This document shows positions 1-13,500 of a stretch of 64,000 nt of DNA, piece after piece. The DNA lies in assembly GCA_034359265.1 (NCBI GenBank), contig CP136896.1:69141501-69205500 (forward strand). Reading direction: 5' to 3'. The position numbers were made by a program, and so were the translations under genes. Every line of letters starts with the position of its first letter. Position 1 is the first letter of the stretch. The notes beneath the pieces were generated by a model. That model saw only the letters and a list, made by a program, of their open reading frames with translations, did no database searches and was not told the DNA's origin. Source of the DNA: Canna indica. Its lineage: Eukaryota; Streptophyta; Magnoliopsida; Zingiberales; Cannaceae.

Positions 1-15
1 TCTTGTCATCTACAG

Positions 16-180
16 ATGGCAATGCTGGCAAAACAATGTGTGGATGAAGATCCTGTATTGCGGCTGGACATGAAGCAAGTGGTGATTTCTCTGTCACAAA
101 TTCTGCTATCGTCGATCGAGTGGGAGGCGACATTGGCTGGAAATAGCCAAGTCTTTAGCGGCCTCGTGCACGGGAGGTAA
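16..180 (+). CDS. LYK3: LysM receptor-like kinase, last exon only (partial)
   Basis: Only the 3'-terminal coding exon is in the window. It follows a CTACAG acceptor at 10-15 and reads 54 codons from ATG GCA ATG to the TAA at 178-180. The peptide contains AKQCVDEDP, then VLRLDMKQVVISLSQ, and ends SQVFSGLVHGR. This is the C-terminal tail of the kinase domain (lobe around subdomain XI) plus the short tail typical of LysM-domain receptor kinases of the LYK3 type, which sense chitin-like ligands at the plasma membrane. In relatives the residue after 'LR' is usually proline (the conserved RP before subdomain XI). Here it is leucine, which may be harmless or a sign of relaxation. The kinase core and LysM ectodomain lie upstream of the window, so the paralogue assignment rests on the tail alone. 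Confidence 0.8.
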   Translation: MAMLAKQCVDEDPVLRLDMKQVVISLSQILLSSIEWEATLAGNSQVFSGLVHGR

Positions 181-606
181 TCAGCCAGTTCCTTGTTCTA
201 GCTCAATGCTTTACCCTCTTCCCCCAGGCGTTGACTGAAGGTGTATATGGGTGTTCTCTCTGGTGTGCGGTGTGTTGCTGCTAAAGGATTAATTTGTCAT
301 ATTCTTTTATGCATGTATCAATATGAGTTGTATTTAATTAATTATGTATTACACCATGTATTGCTTCAGATAAAAGTATTCATTCCTGGAAATTGAATTA
401 TTTCTCAACTTTATGCATGTATTCCACGGGTTTTATGTTAAAAAGTGGTCAAAAGTTTGACCAATTATCAAATTTGTCTTGATCTTTTTATTTGTATCAA
501 TTATTGTGGTATCTTTCTGATTCCTGATAGGATGATTATGCGGTGTGTACACATTAACATTTCATGTCATATCAGATGGTTAAAAAAAAATGTTAGTTAA
601 TTAAAA

Positions 607-1062
607 AAATATCACGACTTTTATCAAAAATTTTAAATCTATCACGATTTTTTATTTATTTTAAATGCATGTTTCAACTCTCAATTCGTTTTAATTATAG
701 CACATTGTCAGTCTCGAATTAAGTTTTTCGTTAAACTACATCGATGATGTGTCAACTTAAGTTCAATCAATTATTAATTTAATATATAAAAATTATGTAA
801 ATTGACGTGTATTATTAAGTACATAAATTTAATAGGTATCCAAAACATTGTATTTATTAATACACGTTAGTTTACCTATTTTTTATATTAAATTAATGAC
901 TGACTGGATTTAGGTTGACACATCATCGATGTCAGGTCAGTAGTTTAACGAAAAACTTAATCCGAGTCTGATGGTGTGATACAACTACGAATCGAGAGTT
1001 GAATACTGCATTTGAAATAAGTGAAAAGATAGATTTGGAAATTTTGGTAAAAGTTATAATAT
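607..1062. repeat. Foldback (long inverted repeat) MITE-like element
   Basis: The left arm (about 607-815) reads ATATCACGACTTTTATCAAAAATTT and later GTTTTTCGTTAAACT, CATCGATGATGTGTCAAC and GACGTGTATTATTA. The right arm (about 860-1062) repeats these blocks in inverted order: TAATACACGTTAGT, GTTGACACATCATCGATG, AGTTTAACGAAAAACTTAAT and AAATTTTGGTAAAAGTTATAAT. The arms are imperfect but collinear over about 200 bases each, so most of the element is stem. No open reading frame is present. No clean target duplication could be fixed because the flanks are low-complexity TTAATTA. Confidence 0.75.
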
Positions 1063-1075
1063 ATTAATTAATTAA

Positions 1076-1076
<1 letters not shown>

Positions 1077-1131
<55 letters not shown>
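1077..1131. repeat. (AT)n microsatellite
   Basis: An uninterrupted run of alternating A and T of about 50 bases lies next to the foldback element, upstream of MMS19. Confidence 0.95.
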
Positions 1132-1133
<2 letters not shown>

Positions 1134-1548
1134 GATTAAACTTTTCACTGCATTATTAATTTGGTTATAAATATTTGGTTAAATATCACGCACACCATTT
1201 CTATCCACGCGGCTTCTAACTGGTAGAATATAGGGGTGTTGTAATTCGAGCTTACTCGGCCACAAATAGATGACTTCCTCTTATGACTTGGAAGGATTTG
1301 GTGGCCCCACAAAGTGGGACCACAGTAGTCTTCCACTAACCGATCAGGTAATGAATCGGGTATAACGGGTACGAACCAGAAACAATACCAACCTCCGGCG
1401 GCCGGAAGCCCTTTGTTGTAACACCCTTCTTACATCTTCGCCTCTTTTTTGGTAACTTTTCAGAAAACCCCTTTGCTTATCCCCACTCCAAAACCCTCTC
1501 CAAAACCCAGCGCCGCTTCACTTCCTCTGTTTCGCCGCTTGCAATCAA

Positions 1549-4500
1549 ATGGAGAAACCGAGTTCCTGGATCCCCCACGTCGAAGCGTTCGTGAACTCCG
1601 CTCGTTCCTCCAACCAGCTGGTCGCGCTGTCTTTCATTCCTCCCTACGGGGTTTCTTTGCTCTTGTGTGCCGCTGTTGTTTTTGTCAGTGATTGATCGAC
1701 TTGTTAAAGAATATTTGTTAGGGTTTGTTTGGTCACTCTTTCATGTTCATGAGTCCGGAATTGCGTCGACTTCGAACCTCGATCACGAAGCTCATTGCTT
1801 GTCGTTCACTTCGCTTTTTCTGATCACACTCATATTTATTTGTCGTTTTTATGAATTTAAGACGTGAGGGCGTTCCCTTCCCACTCATCAGTTTTCAATA
1901 CGTAAATATGTTGAAACTCAAATATTTTTGAGCTTAAGAGGTTTTAGTGCTTGTCATCCATTTTACTTTTATTTCCAATGACTGCATATGTTTTAAAATG
2001 ATTCTGAAATGTCAATGTCTCTCGCTCTTGCATACTACTCGTCTTTTATTTCTTAGGGCATCAGATTAAACTGTTGAGATAATTATGTAACAGGTCGCTA
2101 GCGTTGATGCCATTGCAGCCCTAGTGAAAAATGACCTCCTAACCCTTGAGGCATTGGTGTGTTTTTAGATTGCTGTCTCTTCTTTTTGAATACGCTGGTG
2201 TGTGGATATTTGCCATCATCCTCTTTTTTGTTCTCTCTAAATTTTAGGTGCGTGAAATGGAGCAGTACCTAACCACCTCAGACAATGTACTTCGTGCTAG
2301 AGGTAACTATGACATTAGAGGGATACAATTTGCTTGATGGTATTCTAATTATGCTGTTTTACTTATTCATACTACAGATAATGCAATTATCTTATGGAAA
2401 AGAGATCAGATTGTCTTAATCAGACATGCCTAGCGAGGTTAAAATCTTATGGTTATACCACTAGGTTCTGCCTCAACTGCAAGTAAAGTTGATTTATTCA
2501 TCATTAGTTACTTTGCTGCGTGTGCCCTCTGGTTGGTTGATTGATTGTTGCTATTCTATGTGCCTATGATCAATATGGATATACAAACTGATATAAATAC
2601 GAAATAAAAAAAGTCGGTCGTACTAAGAACTATGAGTTATTTTTTACATGATCCTCTTCTTATTCTTTGCTGGTGGTAGATGACAATGTTGGACCACTGC
2701 GGAAAGGAAGGAGGTGCATGAAAATTTAACGAGAGGTTTCAAATCTTCAGATTGATTTGCTTATATGGTTGCTTTAATAGTTGCATCATCAATAGGACGT
2801 AACTATAGGGTGAGGGGAAAAAAGAAAAAAAAGAAGAAGCTTGGACATCCTATATCTTGATGTGATAGAGTATGGTCCATGATTGCATCAGGTAGGCACG
2901 TTACATGTTATCACTATACAATTCATTCATTTATGAATTTCCCAATGGCTCCAATGTTTGGTCAAACATGATGCACAGTTTGCTCAAACAGCAAAAATTT
3001 CTCTATTGTTGATGCTTATACTGTTCAAGAAAAAACAGAAGAAGCTTGAACATCCTATATCTTGATGTGATAGAGTATGGTCCATTGCATCAGGTAGGCA
3101 CGTTACATGTTATCAGTATACAATTCCTTCATTTATGAATTTCCCAATGACTCCAATGTTTGGTCAAATATGATGCACAGTTGCTCAAAGAACAAAAATT
3201 TCTCTATTCTTGATACTGATACTGTTCAAGACTTTGTGGCGCGCATATGATCCTTGTTTAAGTGCATATAAGCATCTATAAGTTATCTGATAGTCTGTCC
3301 ACAGTAAAAATCTTCCGAACTTTTTTCTTTACATGTATGATTTTTTTTTCTTATACTAATGAGTATACCCATAATTGTATTTTCAGGTTTACTGCTTCTG
3401 GCAGAAGTACTTAATCGTCTTCTAGACAAACCATTAGATAGTAGTACTGTTAGTACATTGGCGGAGTTCTTCATAGCAAAGCTAGTAAGATGCTCTTATC
3501 CAACTTTGTTTTTGCAAACTGCTAACTTGTCTTTTCGATTTAATCCAAATAGTCTCATTCTCATATGCTAATTTTTAATTGATTTATGATCTTTTATATT
3601 TTGTTTTATCTCTTTGCCTCCTGCTCACTTCTTCCATTGTACATTGTATTTGATTACATCGACAAGTTATCAGTTTCATACTGGTTTCATACTTCATACC
3701 CAGGACCAGCACATATCATACTTCAAACAATGTCCAGAAGCATGACCTATTAGATGGTTATTGAGCTCATGTATTTAAGTGACAAACATCTTAGGACTCA
3801 TGTGCGCAAGAACATCTAATATTCCCAGTTCAAAAGAAATTAGGTTTTGCTTTTTATGTAACGCAAGTGTTAAAGTCCCACATTGCTTTAAAATATGATC
3901 AAGATAGCCTTTAAATAGTTTGGGCAATCCTCTCCTTATGAGCTAGCTTTTGGGTTGAGTTAGGTCCACTAATTTCTTAACATGGTATGAGAGCCGGAGC
4001 CTATCTTGTGCCACCTGCAGATGTCTAGTCTTGCAAAACTCCACGTACCAGATGTCCAATCCTGGGCGTGAGGAGGTGTGTTAAAGTCCCACATTGCTTA
4101 AAAATATGATCAAGATAACCTTTAAATAGTTTGGGCAATCCTCTCCTCATGAGCTAGCTTTTGGAGTGAGTTAGGCCCACTAATTTCTTAACAACAAGCA
4201 TAGAAGTTGAGTGGTGGAAGTCAAAGCACTGTTGTAAGTTGAATTTTTTTAAAAATATATTTTTTGAACATTGTTTGACATTTGCTTTTTCTTTTCCTTT
4301 TCATTAGCTTCTTTGCGCAAATATAAGGATGGTAATTGAATGGTTCTGGTACATCTGTATTTCATAGTAATCTTAACCTGGTTTCATGAGTATATCTCTT
4401 CTACTCTGATAATCTATTTTTGAAAGAGTACTTGTAGTGTTGCAAGGCATATGCTTATCCTCCATGGTGATTCTTTATGTGGTTGCCCTTTTTGTATCAG

Positions 4501-7500
4501 GAAGATTGGCAAACCCTTCATGGAGCTCTTATTGGTTGCTTAGCACTTTTGAAGAGAGCAAAGAAAATTGGTATGGTTGAAAGTAATGATGCAAGAAAGC
4601 TTGCAGAGTGTTTCTTTAGTAATGTACAAGTGCAATCACTAGCAGTTCGTGACCGCAAGGTTAAAAAGTTTTGAGTAATCTTGTCATGACATCAATATAG
4701 AAAGGTGGTTTTTGGGTATTGATGGGACTTCTTTTATGCATTTGCAGTTATGCTTTGAAGTTCTTCAGTGTCTACTAGATGTCTACCCTGAGGCTGTTGT
4801 GCAATTGGTATCTACCATTTCTCTTGTGATTATGAATTCAGAGTTCATCTATTTTTCCTGTCTCTTAGCCTATTACCATGTAATTTCTATTCATGTAACT
4901 AACAGATTATTCCCATGGTTCTTTGCATAGTACAAAAAATCCATCGCCTTGCAAAAATGTTATTAACAATTATTGATCCATGGTTCTGTGCCTGATATAA
5001 GGAAATCCATTGTCTCACAAACTTGATTGACATGCTCAGCAATACAGAAATACAGGACCTTTAATATGTGTAGTACTGTAGTGTACTTCAATAGTGATGT
5101 AGAACTAGTAAGGAAGTGTGGATAGGAGCGTAGAGAAAAGAAGAGATGAGAGAGTGAACAATCATGAGTGATAATTTAAAAATTGCCCATGTTGGATTTG
5201 AACTGAGGTGACTAAATGACATTAAGGGGCTCAAATAAACCAAAACTATGAATTGCTTTTTTAGCTTATCATCTACCTTTTTTTTTTACTTCTGTAAGTA
5301 CAATTTATTTTTGCCTAGTATTTTCTCTGTATGCAGTAATCCATCTAACTCCAGACAGAACTATGGTGGTGCAGGGTGATGACCTTGTTTATCGAATATG
5401 TGAAGCAATAGATGAAGAAAAGGATCCTCGATGCTTGATGCTTACTTTCTATCTGATTGAGACTCTAGGAAGATTATTCCCCGATCCATCTGGTCCAATG
5501 GCAAGCTTTTGTGAAGATATTTTTGATATTCTAAGCCGATATTTTCCTATATACTTCACACATGTAAGTTTAAACAAAATGGAACTGGATCTATGTAGTG
5601 GTTACTGGTTAGAATTGTATAAATGTTTGTTGGAGTATGTTTGGTTTGCCTTTTTTTAGGTCTCCTTAAGCTTATATGTGTGTTTTTTTTCCAACAAAAG
5701 TTCTTTTGGTTATGGTTTAACTTCTTGCCCATCAAGGATCTTAATATCTCGTGTTGATTATGTTGCATATGAACTAGGCCGCTTAGTTTAATTATTTACT
5801 TAGTTTTCTTGGCTGTGCCCAGATGTCAGTACTGCATTAAGACTTGATGTTCCTATTCATAAGTTTTTCATGTTTCTTCATTGGTGAATGCTTCCTAGGA
5901 ATGGTTTAGAGGTTGAAGACATAATTGGTTTTGGTATAATATCCAAATGTTTATTTTACCACAATTCTTACCAGCTAGGCTGGCACCTATTTTTTTTAGT
6001 ATTATTATGTCCAGGATCCTACAGCTGCAATGCGATGTATTGGGGTTAGAAGACATATGGTTTCCGCTATTTTTTGTGATACCTTAGAGAAAAAATAAAT
6101 ACTGAACAAAGTTCACTTTTGTTTGCCCAGTATTTTCATGTTAATCTGCAAGTCTCTGTTTAAAACCTAAGAGAAGTTATAATCCTTGTACAGTTAGGTA
6201 AGAAGAAGATAATCTGGAGCATACTGCAACACCTGTATCTTGTTGTGCCAGTATTTCATGTGTAGTAACTCAGGTTAGAGGAATGTGCAATGTTCTGTCC
6301 TATAAAACTTTAGGAATCTTTGACTAAGATCAGAATCAGGTTTGATGGTGCAATTTCCTGTACAGTGACGAACTTATATGATATCCAGTTGATAACATTT
6401 GGGATTATATTTGCATGCATGGAAGCTAGTAACTCTTGTGCTCAACAAAACATGCTTAACACATGGTATTGATTTATGGTGCACTTAGAGCGGGAATTAG
6501 GAATAACTCTTATGCTTAACACATGGTATTGATTTATGGTGCACTTAGAGTGGGAATTAGGAATAACTCTTATTAATACTTATTTAAAAAACTAGCTGCA
6601 GCAGATTGCCTTTATTTTTCCTTATGTAGAAACTTCTACTGCGAGTTCATCTCTATTCTTTATTACTTGGTGAGGTCCTCAACTATCAGCATTAGGTGAA
6701 GCCAAGGTTCCAAGTAGTGTTTAAAGTACCGCCCCATATGGCAGTGAACTGGTATCCACTTGACTAGTATTGAAAATTATTGGGTTCTTTAATGTGTAAA
6801 ACAATGTTAAACATCAAATATATCATATTTTCATTGGGTTTCCTCTTTAAATAATTTTAAAGCGAAATTCTTGTATCTGTACCTTTTACTACTAGAACAG
6901 TAATGGCTTTGGTAGTTCTTTCCTTTGTTTTTTGTGGAGAATACATCTATTGTATCTGAATTGTGATGTATGGAAATTGTTATCCCTTGCAGCCAAAAGA
7001 TGAAGGTTTAGATATCAAAAGGGAGGACCTTTCTAAGGCATTAATGGTATGCATATCATGGTTTTTGCACCCTGAATTTTATTTGTCATTTTCATTATAA
7101 TTTGAAAATTAATTGTGAAGTGTTTATCTCTGAATTCTATGCTCCTAGAATGGGTAGTTTTTGCCTTGTTATGCTTTTTGGAAATTTCAATATTAGAGTA
7201 AGAAACTCTGCTGGATTCAAAAGAATGTGTTCCTCTTTCTGACATCATGTGCTGATGTAGGACAATCAAAGTAGACTTCTTTTTAAAAGAAATAGAACTA
7301 GAACTTTTTTAGCGAGGAGATAATATCTTTTAATTTAATTCCAGCTCCTTGTCATCGCACTTGGGAATTTGGCCTCACACTAGACGTTCCTCTTGCACGG
7401 TTACTGACATCAACCCATCATTAGCCTTTGGCATCAGAAAGTCACAAAATTACAAAAATAGACAATGGTAATCAAGCAAATCAATAGTAATTTTTAGCTT

Positions 7501-10500
7501 TTGTTTTGAAAAAAACAAGTTTCCCTTTTCAGCACAGTATAGGAAAGAGAAAAAATAAAAATATCAACGACTTATAGTGACAAAATAAAATTTGATTGAT
7601 ACAAATTTTCTTTCTTTCTTTCTTTTTTGACCTGGTCAATATAAGCTTACTTGTTTAGATAGAATCTTCAATAAAGTCCATCCTCAACTATACTTGTTTC
7701 ATCTTTATTTTTCTTTTTAGTTATCTCTAGGCAATCTAGGTAGGTGCTGTGGCAACATAGAATATGCTTGCATATGGAAACTTATGATTTATTTTTTTTG
7801 AAATTCTTTAACCCTGGTTTATGTACCTTTTGTCATAGAAATTTGTGTTGTGGCTTCTATTTCATGCATATTTCTTTACATTCTTTGGCAGTCATAGTTT
7901 TGCAGCTTAGTTTTGATCAACCCTTCTAGATTGTTTTTTTATTTATAGTCCTTTTTAAGGATGCAGTACCCAGTTTAGTCCCACATCGGAAGTATATTGG
8001 ATATTATGTTGGTATATAAGGCTTGATGGGTGTGCTACTATCAACTCTCACTTAAGCATTAGGCCAATGATTGAGGCCTAGGAAATAGATAGGTGCTAAT
8101 TGGTATTAGAGTAAAATCTAGTCCTTGATTTGATGAGAGAGCCTACGTGAGAAATGTGAGAAATGACTGCCCAGGTTGGGGTGGAGCCGCTACTGGCCTC
8201 AAATGTCATTAACTTAGGTGTGAGTGATGTGCTATTTTGTTAGTTCGACTTGAGTCTTGATAGTGACATCGAAGACTCAAATGGAGAGTGAAGACGATTA
8301 ACTTCCGCTTAAACATTTTAATTAGGCCAATGGTTTGGGCCTATGTGAAGTTGATGAGTGAGTTATCACGTCAAGCAGGTTGTAACAAATGGTATCAGAG
8401 GAGGACCTAGTCCTAGTCATGGTGAGGAAGCCTATGTAAGAAAGGGTTGCCTAGGAGATGGGGTGTAGCCGCTACTAGGCTAGGTCTCACATGTCGTCGA
8501 CTTCGGTGTGTGTTAGACTTGAGTTGGGTCTTGACAAGGACGTCAAGACATAATTGGGGGAGATTACAATACCAAGACATAAGTGGGGGAGATTACAATA
8601 CCCCATTTTAGTTCCACATCGCGAGAATATTGGATATTGTGTTGGTATATAAGGCTTGATTTGTGTTACTATCAATTCCCGCTTAAGCATTAGGCCAATG
8701 GTTGAGGCCTAGGAAGTTTATAAGTGCTAATTGGTACTAAAGTCATGGTTCAAAAAATCGTACCTTACGTACCAGTTTTTGGTATCCTGCTAAATATCGG
8801 GCGTACCGCCCGGTATTTTATAATACCGCCCATACCGGACGGTACCGTACCTGGTGGTACTGGTATGGGTCACCATAACAATATGGTGCTCTTGCACAGT
8901 GCACCATACTGAACCCATACTGTTTAGTATGGTTCAAGAGAATCAAGAGGACCATACTCGTACTGAATAGTATGGTTCTCTTGCACCATACTAAACAGTA
9001 TGGTGTCATATTGTTCATATTGTTTATTATGGTGCTGCACCATACTGTACTGGTACCAAAAATGGTACCGGACTGTACCGTGTGTCGGTATGGTATGGTA
9101 CCGGTATTTAAAACCTTGATTGAAGTAAGATCTAGTTCTTGATTTGGTGAGAGAGCCTATGTGAGAAAGAGCCACTCAAGTTGGGGTGGAGTCGTTACTA
9201 GCCTCACATGTCATTGATTAAGGTGTGTGATTTGGTCCTATTGTGTTAGTTCGACCTAGGTCTTGATAGTGACATCAAATACTCAAGTGGAGACAATTAA
9301 TTTTCGCTTAAGCATTTTAATCAGGCCAATCGTTTGGCCTATGTGGAGTTGATGGGTCAGTTATCCCATCAAGTGGGTTCTAACAAAGGATGTTTTAATC
9401 CATCATAATTTCGAAACAAAATTATAAGTTGTAACTGATTGCCCTTTGTAGGAAGTGTAGTTTTATTTTTAATATTTATATCAGTTATTCTGTTTTCTAA
9501 TATCTGCTTTTATATATTGCAGCATGCTTTCTCTTCATCTCCCTTTTTTGAACCATTTGTTATTCCACTGCTCCTTGAAAAGCTCTCCTCATCCCTGCCA
9601 TCTGCAAAGGTCTGTTCTAGAATCTTGAGATTCATATTGGTAAAAAATATAGTTTGATGAGTTTTTGACAAATTTTGCAGCTTGATTCTTTGAAGTATCT
9701 TAACAGTTGCTTATGCCACTATGGAGCAGACCGAATGGCCAAGCATGCTAAAGTTATCTGGTATAATTTAAAAGATGTGATCTTCAATTTTGCACCCCAA
9801 CGACCTTCATTGTTAACTAGTGGGTTGGATGGAGATATGGAATCTGAGGTTAATCAAATTGCAAATGAAGCTCTAAGTTGTTTGCAAACTGCTGTTTTAT
9901 ACTTAGATTTTCCAGATCAAGATTCCTTCTTGTGCCTGGTTATTGACGATGAAGATATTACAACAAAGTTTTGCTCTCTGACAAGTATAAGAAGTTATTC
10001 ATGTATTTCCACAGAAGTTCTACGGGAACTTAGTGCTCTTGGAAGTATGTTGTCTATTTTATCAAAGACGTCTACGTTTTGCTGCACTAAAGTGTTTCAG
10101 AAGTCCTTTCCCGACATAATGGAAATTTTAGGAGTTTCAAAAAAGGATACTTCTAAATTTTGTGCTATTGACCATAAAGTGGTTTCTGATGGATTGAATT
10201 TTGGAGTGCTGTATCTTTCTGTTGAACTCATTACTTCATGTAGAGAATTGACTTTGGTTTCTATGGAAATTGCTCCAGAAGTTATTTTGGAACCGACAAG
10301 CTGGTATTTTATGCTTAAGAGTATATCTGGTGATCTATGCAGTGCTCTTGGCTCAGTTTTGCAGACAGTCAAGAATTCCTTGGATGTAAATGGAAAGGAA
10401 GAGCATATCACTTGTGCAGGTAATTTTTTTGTTCTTGTTTAATTTCTTTAAAATGCTTATTTTTAAAAGTTTTCTTGTATAATTTGTATTGCTATGTCAG

Positions 10501-13500
10501 ATAGAGGTGCAGTCATGGCTGATCCGTCAATCTATCATGATTTATCTTTTAGTCTTTAATCCCATTGAGTCAACTTGCTTGAAGTTTCTATTCTGCCTAT
10601 AGGATAACATATATTATTTATTTTCCTTATAATTTATATTGTTTAAGCTTGTCTTTGTATCTTTAGTTGCTTCACTTGTATACATTATGTGAAAATAATA
10701 CAACATAAGAAATTGTGTTTAAACACACAGTAGGTAACAATTACGTTTTAAACTTCAAATGTTAATATAAGCTTGATGATGATTCTCTTTTCCCTTCTCT
10801 AGCATTCCACGATAATACAATATATATCTTCTAGTTACTCTGATGTACAAGGCAACACCAAAAGCTTATTCATGTTAATAGAGATCATGAGGATTAAAGT
10901 ATTCAAGTCCTTGCGTTGACCAAGGACTTTGAAGAGTTTACCAAAGTTGGTTTTATATTGGTATGTAGATTACTGTCGTATTGGTTTTTATGTTCAGTCT
11001 TCGTTAGAGATCTCAATGGGCTTGGTCTGCGCATGGGCGGCACGGACTCGACCTGAAAAGAGTTGTGCTTGGCCCGTCGGGCCAGGCCTGGCACGCCAGG
11101 CTGGGCTCATCCCTTGGGCACATGGGCCGTGCTCTCGGTATGGCACACGCGCTGAGCCCGGCACGGCCGGGAGGCAAAAAGAAAAACAAAAATCCGTCTG
11201 TGTTTCATCCCACTGCTCCAAGAAGATATGTATAGAACATCATATCATTGCAAGAACTCATGGTTAAATCAACAACCATATAACTCAGTAGGAAGTTACT
11301 ATCAAGAACCCTAGCACAATCAAATGCCATCATATGTTCCCTTGGGATTAAGAGAGAAAAAGGTTAAATTAAATCAATAAGATCTAGCCCATGGTTCTAT
11401 ACAATTATTGTTCCCCTATTTTAAACATCTATCTTGTTACTCCAACTGTTTAATGAGGGCCCATAAGTTCAAGTAGAAAGGTTGATAAGATTCTAACACA
11501 ATTCTAGTACCTTACATAAGGATTGGATCAGAAAGAGCCATGGTGAGTGCTTAATGAGGAAGGCTCAGAAGCCTTATTATTCTGGGCAGAGGTATATGCA
11601 AGTATTTTTGTAAACAGGGCTTTAAGACACCTCTTCGTACACACAAAATAAAGAAATTTTGTCCAAACATTCCTAAAAACTTGGCTACTTTGCTCAAACT
11701 ACTAATTCCAGTTTAAGCTGCTTGAACGAATCTAACTAGCATGCCATCATTGAATTACCAATTATGATATGGCATGCTATTGGGTGGATTATAGGTTATT
11801 TGAAAAAGCATGCTATTCTGATTTGTTGTTTCTATTTGGTGCTGCAGTGAAGGGCTTGCAGGTGCTTGCAACATTTCCAGAATTATATTCACCTATTTCT
11901 GAGGTCATTTTTGAAGATATCTTAGTGATGCTTATGTCAATAATCACTAGCACGAGTGAGGAAAGTTTCTTGTGGAAATTCTCTTTAAAAACCTTAGTCC
12001 AGATTGGATTATGGATTGAAAATGTTCATGATGCTGTTAAAGGAATATACTACAGCAAAGTTGTCATTCAGAGAATTATTTCCATTCTTCAAACTAATGA
12101 TTCTACCATCTCTCTTTCATTAAAACTTGTTGCACTTTCTGAAATTGGCAAAGTTGACCTCTATTCATCGAGAATAATTCAAGCACTTCAAGATGCTATC
12201 ATTACCAACTTGACAGCTTGTGTATGTTATTCTTTTTCAGTGTATTAGTAAAAATTCCTATTTCATCTGTGAAAATGCTCAATAATTAATGTTCCTTTTG
12301 TCCTTTGTAGATTGAAGGGGATGTACTATCTTCTGAAAATTTGGTCCCTTTGCTTGAGTGCTACTCCACTCGGGTCCTTCCTAGGTACAAACTAAATCCA
12401 TTATGTTCCTTACAAACTATTACAACTTGCAGATTATTATCTTCTAAGATATTACTCTTAAAGTCTGTTTATTTTTCTTCAATTTTGTTTTCTTTATATT
12501 GATTGAAGAGAATTCCTAAAAAAATCTTGGATAATTCAAGTAAATGTCAGTGCATAGGAAGCATCAGTTGTATGCATAACATTCACATGAGTGTTTGAGA
12601 CGTTTCCATGATATAGGCTAACATATTTGCTTCTATTGTTTGAAATATTGGTTCAATTTTCAACTGGTACACCATGCTTGCAGGTAAACAAGAGGCACAG
12701 TCACATGTGGAGTACTGAACCTGCAGGCATGTGATGGGCACTGCCTCCAAGCAGTGGCATGTCATCATGCCTGATGGTGATCAGTTTTCCCTATGCTTTG
12801 TAATGGTTTTGATGTTTATGTTTGGAAGCCTACGTGTTGGTTAGTTCACCTAACTGGCACCTAATGATTTCATGGTTTGCTATAGTGCCTTGCCCAGGAG
12901 CTATATGAGCTCTTATTGTCCATGATAAGTTCTCCCTTCTCACTTAGTACATGCATAGTGTTGTGTCAACATGCCTGCATTGGTGTTTTGCATGCATGTT
13001 TTTGTACTATTAGGGCATGTTTGCTTCATAGGATATGGGATGGATTAATATCCATTGTTTGTTTAGTGCATGGATTAGAAGAAAATGTGATTAGAAGAAT
13101 ATAATATTGATATTATATCCTATGTGCATCGGATTTAAAAAATTCATATTCAATCCTCCCTCATTATTTATTATTCAATCCAATCCTATCGTATCCAATG
13201 AAGCAAACATACCATTATGTCCTTGTAGCCACACACACAAATAAAAGGATTTCATAAGATTTTCTGAATTCTTGTTGTTCCTGACATATTTAAAATTTGG
13301 TTTCCAATACAGATGCTGCACAGGCGGAAATTTCAATGAAATAGCAGTTCAATTTGCTGTCAGTATATGGGATCAAATGGAAAAAGCACCTGTTTTCAAG
13401 AGTGACATAACAATGCAGGTATGCCAGTATTAGTCTTGTTCTTGTGTCATAACCATCTTTCTTACTTCTTACTAGATTCCCAAGCATCACCACCTTGTCA

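Larger units (their letters stand above)
181..1548. other. Intergenic region: receptor kinase 3' flank and MMS19 promoter side
   Basis: No gene is seen here. The first 400 bases would hold the 3' UTR of the receptor kinase. A foldback repeat occupies about 607-1062 and an (AT)n tract about 1077-1131. The remaining 420 bases before the MMS19 start codon are the likely promoter and 5' UTR; the last 150 bases are relatively GC-rich and contain short pyrimidine-rich runs (CCTCTTTT, CCCCTTTGC). No unambiguous TATA box was identified. Confidence 0.6.

Noticed and set aside
10097..10411. 104-codon frame on the minus strand
   Set aside because: It lies entirely antisense to MMS19 exon 10, whose plus-strand frame matches the family.
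10929..11267. 112-codon GC-rich frame on the plus strand and a 75-codon frame opposite
   Set aside because: Both fall on a GC-rich repeat remnant within an MMS19 intron and encode only the translation of GGCCCG/GGCACG palindromes.
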